Part shown: piece by piece, positions 54,640 through 64,000 of the stretch | Layout: the number at the start of each line of letters is the position of its first letter | Numbering within the stretch: position 1 is the stretch's first letter | Source: Norana najaformis | Lineage: Eukaryota; Annelida; Clitellata; Crassiclitellata; Hormogastridae | Direction of reading: 5' to 3' | DNA length: 64,000 nucleotides | Assembly: GCA_964023275.1 (NCBI GenBank) | Contig: OZ029921.1 | Location: 10,237,306 to 10,301,305 of the forward strand | Notes under the pieces: model-generated | Seen by the model: only the letters and a program-made list of their open reading frames with translations | Told to the model about the DNA's origin: nothing | Database searches by the model: none | Made by a program: the position numbers and the translations under genes

Positions 54640-55020
54640 TGTTTTTAATGTTGCTTCATTTTCTATCCTATCTCCTACCCATTCTTATTCTTTTCTCTCT
54701 GGATTTTGGATTGCTTCTGCATTCAATTTAATTAATTAATTAATCAATGAATAGAATTATTTATTTATTCATTCATTCATTCATCTATTCTTCCTTTCGT
54801 TGCTTTCCTTCTGTCTTTTATTTTTCTTCCCTTCTTTATTGTTTTTTTCATTCCTTCTTTATTGTGTTCTTCATTCCTTCTTTTTTTCTTTTTACAATTT
54901 TCGTTTCTTTCTGTCTTTTTCTTTCTTTGACCTTTTAACTCCTTCCTACTTTCTCCTTTCCAAAGCATCCGTTTCTTCGTCCTTTCCTCTATTTCTTCCT
55001 TCTTCTTCTGTCCAACAAAT
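54640..55020. repeat. pyrimidine-rich low-complexity tract
   Basis: T- and C-rich plus strand with ATTC and TTCC runs. The Phe/Ser-rich frames are composition effects. Confidence 0.7.
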
Positions 55021-55289
55021 TTCGACTGAGTCTCATCGGAGTTTTATTGTCCGAATCAAGCGGACATTTTCCGTTAAACGTTATGTGACGCAAAAGAAGA
55101 TTTAGGGCCAGCTTCTGAAACTATTCAACTGATCTGGGCTATGGCATTATCGTTGTAGAGCCACTGTGAACCGCATCATACAAAATGGCGTTTCCTTTTC
55201 TAAACGTCTTTTCACCCGTTACGTAGCTAACAAAATGCTAGGGTAATCGTCCTGGGGTGCCATACCAAACACGCTAAGTGACAGACTCG

Positions 55290-55520
55290 TGGTATTGGCC
55301 GTAAAGCAACCGCAGGATCATTTACTGCAGCCAAAGAGATCCCTGCTGACGATGGCGTGCGAAATAAATAAACGGTCGTTATGCAGATGCGTCAGACGGC
55401 GACCTTCACGCACGTGCTCACTACCTGTTTACACTCGTCGGCTTCAATCACCCGGGCATCAAATGCAAATAAAGCGCGCATGTGCAGATGACGAGCGTGA
55501 CAGGCAGCAATAACACGCTC
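55290..55520. other. CpG-richer segment, no gene assigned
   Basis: CpG dinucleotides are locally frequent. Short frames exist on both strands but none is recognised. It could be a promoter or an undetected exon. Confidence 0.25.
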
Positions 55521-55529
55521 TCGTACGTC

Positions 55530-57800
55530 CAATAATACACCTTGAATCGGTCAGGTAACGATGGAGAGAAGACAGCTACATGCAACAACATCGTTAGAAG
55601 CAACTCATACACTTCTCAACAACAAGAATAAAATTTAGCGCAGCCCGAACTGGATGTCGCTAAAAGTCTTGATTGGCAAAACAGATACTCATTCACGTGA
55701 CCAAGAGAACAAGAAAGAGGTAGGAAGAAGAACGAAAAGAAAAAGGAGGATGATTAAGAGCCCGATGAGCAGAAGGATTTACACGAGAAGAAGGATTAAT
55801 AGGAGACAATGCATATACTGCAATAACTGAAATGCAGATGTCTGTATAAATGTTTAAGCCTATATAAATAATATTGTTGGATCACTGTTACGAAAAGGTG
55901 GTATTCATTTCAATGAAAATGAAGAAACTGGAATTTATTTGGCCCACCTAGTAGCTGATGTAAATACAACATTAGCAGGCCACAAATTTTGGCCTATATA
56001 TATATATATTCAGCTGAATGAATTAGAGCAGTATCCCAATTCCATCATGAATATTTAATATTACAAAAAATTAAAGGAGAATTTCTGTTAAATTGTACAG
56101 ATAATTCTGTAATTTAACAGGCTAGTTATTATACAAATATGGTATAGTTCTCTTCCACCGATTATGATGGAGGTTTCTCATCTAGTTAGCATTGCTCAGT
56201 TTTCATCGTTTATTCTCGATAGTCATTCGGCACACGAATGTCTTTCAATCAATGTCTGTAGTAACGCCAGCATGATTCTATTTCAATCAGAATACATTAT
56301 GGAGAGAGCGAAGAACTTTAGCCTACGACAAACTTTAAATCTAATTCTACCCATGACGGTTTACTGCAGCGCCAGTAGACGCTGGACCTTATAAGAAACT
56401 ACATTTCAACTGCTTCTAGCTCTAAGAGCGAACTCTGAGTTCGACCGTATTCTGTCGCGTCCAGAGCTCCACTGACTTAGGACAGAGCCTGTCTGCTATT
56501 TTGGATGAGCTAGCATGGCTTACTAATTTCTGCCTGTTCCCTCAATCTTCTTCCACAAATTCCCTTTTTAGGAAATATCAATTACTTGGGCGGATCTTCC
56601 CGGCCCATCGCGTAGCTGGGCCCTGCTAGCACCGGGCAATGACTTGTACAGCAACCCATCCTCCCTTAAGGCTAACTCCCTGCTTGCAATCTAGAGCTTA
56701 CTCAGCCTGGTGTGTCTCCGTATCTCTCTCTGTATTTCTACCCGACTGTCTTATGTACCTCTGCCTGGTTGGACTCTGAATCAGTTGTCAAGATTCCCTC
56801 TTCCCTGTCTGGACAAAGTAATAATTCAGACGCCCTACTCCCTACTCCGCTGGCACGACCGGGCGTTGGCATCAGTTGATATTTCTGCACTAGCTGTCCC
56901 ATCTCTTCATCCTTAACCTCCAACAACGACTAAACTGATTAAGGCTAGTAATACTTTCATACTTGCTTGCGTACTTGGATTAGCTCGGTTATACAAATTA
57001 CCTCTAATTTCTGTAAATTGTACAGAATAGGCTACAATTATTTTACAGAAAATGTTAACGGATCTTTTCTGGCAACACTGCCGCCAGTAATTTTTTCCCT
57101 AAATTTACAGAATTCTTTTACAGTGTGCATGTTATAATAATTTCTATTTCGCGAACAAAATTACTTTCTACTACAGACTATTACGATGTGCGTAGAGAAA
57201 CGGATTCTGGAAGACATATTTTGTTGCCTGTTACCAATTAATCAGGAAGTTTTCAAACTGAAATTACGCGTTGGTGTAAGACGTGAATGACATGATAAAA
57301 CAGAATGTTCCTTACTGTTCTTTTTCTCGACGTGACGTACAATGTACTGCTGAGTTTCAGAACTGTATGCTTCTATCAATACCTTGTGACGTCTAATGTC
57401 TGCAAAGAGAAGAACATTCTGATGAAATATAAGAGAAGCTTATGTGCACTAATGCAGAACATCATAGACCTGTTGTGTGAGATACCAAATCGTCCAATAC
57501 TGCGTTTCTCCTGGAATATTGGGAAGGTCTCAACCATCACATACTCCTAAAAGTTATGTATAGAAACTGCAAACACAAATGTAACAGTACACCAATTGTC
57601 GATGTTAAAAAGTCATGTTGGTCTAAAACCAGACATTACTGCCACCATTTTGTTACTTTTAAAAATCTAGCTTTAGGCAACCATAAGTGTTTTCTTTGAC
57701 AGCTGAGGTCTCCAATCGTCCTTGTCATGCTAATTTCTGCTCTCAGCACACATTACTTTTAAGAATATACGATGCAACTTGTAGATTAGGTCATAGACTG
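55530..57800. other. no gene seen
   Basis: Short frames only (for example 56164-56394 and 57305-57550 on the plus strand), without recognisable motifs. Confidence 0.4.
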
Positions 57801-57849
57801 CACAGACCGGGAATAGATTTCACCTTCCAGTAAAGCATCGCTCTTCTTC

Positions 57850-58165
57850 TCTATGAACTCGTCTTGCGGTTGTCGTATGCGCTCCATTCAGAGGCACAAC
57901 GGTCCTCAAAGCAGCGCCTTCGTCCGCTAAGCGTCGCTCAGGGCATCTGACTTATCGACGAAGATTACGACAAGTATCATCGATGGGTAAGAGGCTTCTG
58001 GAGGCCTCTGGTGAAGACTTCGTCTGAGGAACATCCTTCCATCGTCGACAGGTCTTTACAGACCTGACTGTTCAACACAGTGTTGTACCTGGCCGGGGGT
58101 CCAGCGGTACGGACAACCCTGAGGCCAAGACCAACACTCTTAAGATTCGTGTAGATCTTTGAGGT
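57850..58165 (+). other. GC-richer stretch with exon-like frames, unassigned
   Basis: A plus-strand frame ends GRGSSGTDNPEAKTNTLKIR and a stop near 58162. Another just upstream reads MGKRLLEASGEDFV. They are not in one phase and no family is recognised. Confidence 0.2.
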
Positions 58166-58867
58166 GTAACCCCCCCGCGATCAGTGACTTAACTTTGCAT
58201 TGCATCATACAATAAAAAGTATTTATCAGACTGTTTCCACGTATTCGATAGCCTGTTTTATTCTGACACTGAGTGACGATTAAAATAAGCCTACAATGGC
58301 ATCCGTGTTACTATTTCTAAATAAAACCTGAGGTTGAACCCACATCACATAGGTCAACAGTCGACGTATTAACGTATCTGTCACCATGCCAACCACCATG
58401 CCAACTTTGGGGCATCTTTATCAGTAGTAATCCTAAGCCTCACTCAGGCTCTCGTCCTGCTTACCTCAAACTTTGATCTTGTTCTTTTCCGATTACCTGT
58501 TTCTCTGGATCAGTGTTAGAGTCAAAAGATGAAACTGAACTTCAATAACCAATGCTGGTGAGTTCCACATATGTCTACTCTTAGTATGAACTGAGTGTAC
58601 TACAAGTTTAAACTCCTAGGGGATTAAATCAACAAACTCCGTGTTCCATAGTCGTTAATAGTTTATTCAAAGGTTACCTGGTGAGCAGCCTATTCGGAAT
58701 GGAAACAGAACTCATGCCTCTAAAGTACACTGTCTCTCACGCCACTCTACATGTACTACAGACGCCATTTCTTTTCTTTAGCTATCACCACTCACTCAAA
58801 CTGTGAAGGTTTTTATATTACCGTGTTGGTCTCATTCTTATTAATTGGTAGAATGCTAAAGCTAATC

Positions 58868-58950
58868 ATCACGACGACGACGACGACGATGATGATGATG
58901 ATGATGATGAGGAGGAGGAGGAGGAGGAGGAGGAGGAGGAGGAGGAGGAA
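58868..58950 (+). repeat. compound trinucleotide array (ACG)n(ATG)n(AGG)n
   Basis: Three triplet arrays join end to end with single-base changes in the unit. The poly-Arg, poly-Met and poly-Ser frames are artefacts. Confidence 0.95.
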
Positions 58951-59163
58951 ACAGTTGCCAGAGCAGAGGAAGTCTTTGATCGTAACAGAAACGATGTTTT
59001 ACAGTCAACAACAAACGGTAAGAAGAAAGGTAAATATTGACCTCTGATATCTACAGTCAGGAAGAATGATAGATCGACAGACAAGCATTTTGCTAAATAG
59101 CATGCCTTGAGGGATTGACTAAAATTAATCCACATTTAGTTTCTGCTGCTATAGCTAATTATA

Positions 59164-61508
59164 CACTGGACAACAAATTTTTACAAAAGTCATGTTACTG
59201 AAATGAAATTAGTCAGTTCTTATCAATTTGTATGTGCTGAACACGAATATGACAGTGAAAATGCCGAATTGGCTCTAGTTTTTTTGTAATCTGAAATGAA
59301 ATAATTTTATATCGCACAATGCATGCCAATAGTGATACACTTACAGTTAATATTTGTAAAAACCAGGTCATAGACTAGTTCTTAGATTTTTTTGCCTGTC
59401 TCTTGTACAGCTGTTCGGGAGCATCTCTGCGGAGTGTCCAGCAGTAGTCAGCCAACATTGTAGTGGACCATTTTCCCTGGTACCTTTGCTCCATTGTTGC
59501 GATATCTTGATGAAAACGTTCGCCATGTTCGTCACTAACCATACCACAGTTGTCAGGGAAGAAATCCAGATTGGAATGAAGGAAATGCATCTTCAGAGAC
59601 ATATTGCAGCGAAATTTCTGGTACTGCTTGAGCATGTCTTCTACTAGTTCCTTGTAGTTTTCTGCCCTAACATTCCCCAGAAAGTCTGTAGACACTAGAC
59701 GAAAAGCATTCCATGCTTGTTTCGCATCACCCTCCAGCAAGTTGTTGAAGCGGTCATCTTTGAAGAGTTCTCTAATCTGAGGACCCACAAAAACTCCCTC
59801 TTAATCTTTGCTTCGCTGAGTCGAGGGAATTTTTCATGCAGGTATCGGAAAGCTGGCGAAGTGAGGTCCATGGCTTTCATGAAGTTCTTCACCAAACCTA
59901 GTTTGATGTGAAGGGGTGGTAGTAGGATTTTGTGAGCCTCGACCAGAGCTGGGTGCTGGATATTCTTCTGTCCAACTGCCATGTTTTGTGTGGGAGTCCA
60001 TTCCTTCCGCACGTAGTGCAACTCTCTTGCTCGGCTATCCCACTCACACAAGAAACACATATATTTTGTATATCCTTGCTGCAGTCCCATTAAAATGGCA
60101 ACTACCTTCAAATCACCACACAGGTGCCATTTGTACCTGTTACAGTCAATGGAATGCAGTAGCTGTTTTAGGTTATCGTATGTCTCTTTCATGTGGACAG
60201 CATGCGCTAATGGAATAGATGGAAGACGGTTTCCATTGTGCAAAAGCACAGCCTTAAGACTCAGTGTTGAAGAGTCTACAAAGAGTCTCCATTCTTGTGG
60301 GTCATGAGTGATCTGTAAGGCATTCATGAGGTCGTCAATATTGGAACAGAATACCAGATTACCTTCCTTCATAAAGAAAGGTTCCAACTGCTGATGGCGC
60401 TTTCTATATGAAGTAATTGTGACATCTTCTTCTAGAAGATTCCATTGTTGGAGTCTTGATCCTAGCAATTCTGCCTTGTTTTTGGATAAGTCCAAATCAC
60501 GAACAAGGTCATTTAGTTCTTCCTGTGTTATTCTGTGTGGGGTTGATGATGCACCACAGTGAAAATCGGGATCACTGCACGCTGACGGACCAGGAGAAGA
60601 ACATGTCGGCTCACCCTTGTCCTCATCAGATGAATCAAGGAAAATATATTCTGCTGGAGGTTCTGGAATAGGAAGTCCATCACCATGTGGAACTGGTCTC
60701 AATGCTGACGGAATGTTTGGGTAGACTATTGTCGACTTCTTTTGCTTCGTTATTCCACCGGAAAGAGGAGGAACCAAGCAGAAGTAACAGTCATCTACGT
60801 GGTTGCTTTGCTCTCTCCACACCATGGGAACTGCAAACGGCATTGATGGTCTTTTGCATTCAACCACTGTGAAAGCTGTGTTGTACATGTAGCACAGCAT
60901 ATATGCGGGGCCCATGGCTTGTCTTGGTCACCAACCTTGCATTCGAAGTAAGCATGATATGCCTTCTTGACTTAATAAGTGATACTTTTCTTCTGGTTGG
61001 TCACTTCCCCACAAATGTAACAAAAGTTGTCCACAGTATTTACGCACTTCCGAGGCATTACTGTTCTGTATTGTATCTAAATGGATAAAGTAATAATAGT
61101 TTTATAAAACAGTAACTTAAACTGTCTCGCACAAAGTCTGTAATATTGTAAATGCTCAACCGTTCCGACTCGCTTTATATAGTACACTGCTGACGTCATC
61201 TTACGTCAGCAGCCGACTGGCTGTAGTTTTACATTGCATCAGAAAATGACGTAATCAACTGTGCATGATGTGTCCATGATGGGATTATGCAATGAGGTGG
61301 AATATTACATCATTCTAGACTTATTTAGGATATTGTCGCAGTCCTACTGCATAAATTTACATGGTGAAACATAAAAAATGAACTATATGAAATATTTTCA
61401 AAACGAGAGCCAATAAAAAATTTTTATGGTTATATTCGTGTTCAGCACACCAAGATGCTACACATTAGGGCCTTTTCCAGTCAGTAACGATTTCTATGTT
61501 GACCAGTG
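59164..61508 (-). mobile_element. DNA transposon, copy 2 (2,345 bp), inverted relative to copy 1
   Basis: This copy has the same length and the same ends as the element at 16899-19243. Identity holds in every stretch compared: both termini, the CRE/TATA region, the coding body and the three lesions. Flanks differ from those of copy 1, which argues for separate insertion rather than one large duplication. In element orientation the left flank ends ATAA and the right begins TATAAT. It lies upstream of the known ADCY9 exons and may be in an intron of that gene. Confidence 0.85.
59375..61058 (-). pseudogene. transposase-like gene of copy 2, same lesions
   Basis: It reads from the ATG at 61056-61058 and meets the same TAA (about 60972). 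The same frame changes follow near 60851 and 59801. The main frame ends at 59695 and the final frame ends at 59375. Residue content of each frame equals that of copy 1. Neither copy can make a full-length protein by plain translation, so mobility would need a helper in trans. Confidence 0.7.
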
Positions 61509-61582
61509 TTATGATTAATAGGACGACGACGAAAACGATGAAGATGATAATGGTTATGACACAATGCTAACAATACTAATAC

Positions 61583-61584
61583 TA

Positions 61585-61645
<61 letters not shown>
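61583..61645. repeat. (AAT)n array
   Basis: A pure AAT run of about 21 units, 75 bp from the end of transposon copy 2. Confidence 0.97.
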
Positions 61646-61771
61646 GTGTGCCAACCAGGACGCCACAGCAGCTCTAACTTTGCCAGTGGCAACAGGGAAA
61701 TCAAAAGGACTCCAGATGACACCTGGCGATTTGGACGACAATCTCTGTAATTGAATCAGTCGACACCTGTC

Positions 61772-61772
61772 G

Positions 61773-61853
<81 letters not shown>
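61772..61853. repeat. (AAT)n array
   Basis: A second pure AAT run of about 27 units. The intervening 125 bp encodes no recognised product. Confidence 0.97.
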
Positions 61854-61856
<3 letters not shown>

Positions 61857-61869
61857 TGACTTTTTTATC

Positions 61870-62525
61870 CATTTGGAGACTAGAAAGTGTTTTGCCACCT
61901 AGGCTTAATCTCGAATAAGAGGTCAATAAAATGTCACAAATATTGAGCCTACCGTAATAAGCGAAGAAGGCCTGTTATTATTATCATCGTCTTATAGAAT
62001 AGCAGGAGACAATGGGAAGACTACATTCTTCAGCCATCGCTTATCTATGATTAGTCAGTGCTTCATTTTTGTCAGTTTCTACAACATTTTTCCACCAATC
62101 GTAACATCGGCACAAACTAGTGATACCAGCTCTGTGCTGTTCCTAACTTTGCAATATTGACAGGTTATAACATCTTTCCGCACACCTAAATTGAAATCTA
62201 AAAGAGCGAGGGAGGAAAAAGAACAGTCCCGCCAGAAGGAATAGTTGATTGGTGATGATATGCTGCAGTAATCGTCGCCAAAAATTCCTGGACTGTATGA
62301 TCAGCACCATTTGCATCATTGCACGGAATTTCACATCAATGTCACATTGCTGTATAACTCTATAGGCCGTGGCAACGAGACAATTCAAAGCTCGGTTCAT
62401 TCTTAATGTCAGTGTAAATGTACACGTTTAGTCGTGTTGACGACTGTTAATATCGGATAATTCTATCATACATGCGTTTAATGTCTGCATAAAGCAGTCA
62501 CTAGTCTTGTGATTACATAGGGCCT
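61870..62525. other. non-coding, no gene seen
   Basis: No recognised coding frame or repeat. Confidence 0.4.
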
Positions 62526-62529
62526 TCTT

Positions 62530-63060
62530 CTCGTGCTATCTAGTAGTGAAACAGAGCGAATAAAAAGCTATATTGACAGCTGTTTACGGCGTATTAAAGG
62601 CAACACTAAGCTATCTGCACGAACTACAACTGTTCAGAACTATCTGGCTAGAATAGAACAAAGACCCATAAATATCGGCATATCACACCAATATTACATT
62701 CGTTGCACTGGCTGCTTATTGAGTAAAGAATCCAGCTTAAAATCCATCTTATAGTTCGCAAGGTAATCCATTTACATCACCCGACCAATCTATGTTCCGT
62801 ACTCACCCCTCCTACTCCTTCTAATAGACATTGCATTCGATCAATTGGACGCCGTCACCCTTGTTGTGCCTCATGCTGGAACGGCGTTGGGTTCTCGAGC
62901 GTTCTGGGTAGTTGGTCAAAAAAGACTCTGGAATTCGCTGCTCAGTTCAGTTCACTCTTTCAATTTTTTCAGTGTCATTCGTGTAAAGACTTCAGATTTA
63001 TCTCTCTCAATTTGCTTAGCCTAACTTCCGTAGCCTAACTTCATTCATATATAGTCATCG
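62530..63060 (+). mobile_element. CR1/L2-like LINE C-terminal remnant (a different family)
   Basis: The frame 62533-62754 includes TTVQNYLARI. Beyond it, shifted frames give FVALAAY in the place of LHWLP, then GSRAFWVVGQKRLWNSL (about 62890-62940) and SVHSFNFF. These mark the ORF2 C-terminus. Stops are frequent. Confidence 0.65.
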
Positions 63061-63069
63061 GCAAATCAA

Positions 63070-63165
63070 CCGGGATTTTCGAATGGTTTCACTTGAAGCG
63101 ACCGTCGATTGATGCCGTGTCATTGTGACAACGGTGTTATAGAAGGTTAAACGCAGAGCGATCGA
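63070..63165 (+). mobile_element. SINE core copy F
   Basis: The plus strand reads GCGACCGTCGATTGATGCC, GTCATTGTGAC and GGTGTTATAGAAGG, a diverged copy of the core at 43650. Confidence 0.5.
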
Positions 63166-63179
63166 ACACAGGCAGAGGG

Positions 63180-64000
63180 TCGAGCAAACCCCGCAAAATA
63201 ACGATGCTTAGTACGTTGAATAATTAGAACCGAAAGAAAATAACGCAACAGGTCGGACCGCTATTCAAGGGAACCGATGCCTTCAACTTTGAAATGATGT
63301 CTCGACCCAAGCGTTCGAACTTGTAAACTTGAGGTGATTAGGTTGCGACGTATTCACGTGCTATCTGGCCATTAATACCTTGACATACTCGAATGAGTCT
63401 TTAGTTGCTGGCGCTGAACTCGTAGTACATAGTCCATGAAAAGGTTGCAACCGTTCTTTTTTGCTTACTGCTCTGCTGCTTTTATCTTCGAATCATTGGC
63501 TCAGTCAATCCAGATGCTGTAGATTTCATTGTCGTAATTTTTAGGAACAACAGCAGAAAAAAACTAACTTTATTCGTGTTCCAATACTTATCTATAGTCC
63601 TTCTGCCATCTACATTTTAGCCATCACATAAATTTGAATTTAGGTCACAATGGCTTTAACCTACCTAACTCCACTTGCATCCGTTTACATGCCCTTATAA
63701 AAAAATACTAAAACTATGCAAGTATATTTAGAATGGTGTCTTCACAAGGGGTCGTTCTTCTTTTGGTCCCGCTGAAACAGCTGGGATTAAAAATAACCTA
63801 TGAGCTTAGGCTCCCTGCCGGAACTGTGTGTTTGTTAAACTTTGTTTGCATATATTTATACTAAACCAGACCTTTTGGATTTCCAGACCAAGTCCCAGTT
63901 TATTAAAGCTGTTCTTCGTATTAATATTGAGAAGTAGAGGACAAAAGGAAACTTAATTGCTTGGATTAGCTGCAAAATGCATAAAATACTTGCTGAAATT
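63180..64000. other. non-coding, no gene seen
   Basis: No coding frame or named repeat up to the right edge. Confidence 0.4.

Noticed and set aside
54747..54968. Phe-rich or Lys-rich small proteins
   Set aside because: These follow from a pyrimidine-rich low-complexity tract.
55380..55500. Minus-strand segment (DARVIEADECK) as the ADCY9 exon before 52.4 kb
   Set aside because: The resemblance is very short and its donor is phase 0, while the exon at 52403 needs one base from the previous exon.
16899..61508. Large inverted segmental duplication
   Set aside because: Similarity stops exactly at the element ends and the flanks differ, so two insertions fit better.

Overview
This window is a gene-poor, repeat-rich stretch of an animal nuclear genome. 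The evidence is spliced genes with GT/AG introns, CR1/L2-like and RTE-like LINE remnants, tRNA-derived SINEs, a BEL/Pao integrase remnant, a DNA transposon family and many simple repeats. An aquatic invertebrate is a reasonable guess, but nothing here fixes the phylum.

Three conserved host genes are supported, all on the minus strand. (1) A complete four-exon aquaporin (317 aa) runs from 9986 down to 2878, with a TATA box just upstream. (2) A complete five-exon CFAP20/Bug22 ciliary gene (191 aa) runs from 36393 down to 27732. (3) The 3' half of an ADCY9-type membrane adenylyl cyclase has its large last exon at 44517-46154, plus a probable C1b-linker exon at 52228-52403. The rest of ADCY9 would lie at higher coordinates or outside the window. 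No operon-like coupling is visible; the introns are filled with repeats.

Layout: 1-1500, LINE fragment running off the left edge; 2878-10030, aquaporin with a SINE and an RTE scrap in its introns; 10-16.9 kb, non-coding with LINE pieces; 16899-19243, transposon copy 1; 19.9-26.8 kb, LINE and SINE debris; 27.7-36.4 kb, CFAP20 with a foldback element, a LINE and orphan ORFs in its introns; 36.5-41.5 kb, LINE 3' ends, BEL/Pao integrase, a 45-bp minisatellite, an RTE-like LINE and an orphan ORF; 44.5-52.4 kb, ADCY9 exons with a 42-bp palindrome and a 24 x 19-bp minisatellite; 52.5-54.5 kb, LINE and a 21-bp minisatellite; 59164-61508, transposon copy 2 in inverted orientation; 62.5-63.2 kb, LINE and SINE pieces.

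The most notable signals are these. First, two 2,345-bp transposon copies about 40 kb apart in inverted orientation look identical and share the same three coding lesions. Second, a short stem-loop core recurs in six SINE-like copies with two different tails. Third, a common 3' terminal motif links these SINEs to the LINEs in the window. I found no clearly new biological system. All functional statements about the transposon are inference, and its superfamily is not settled.
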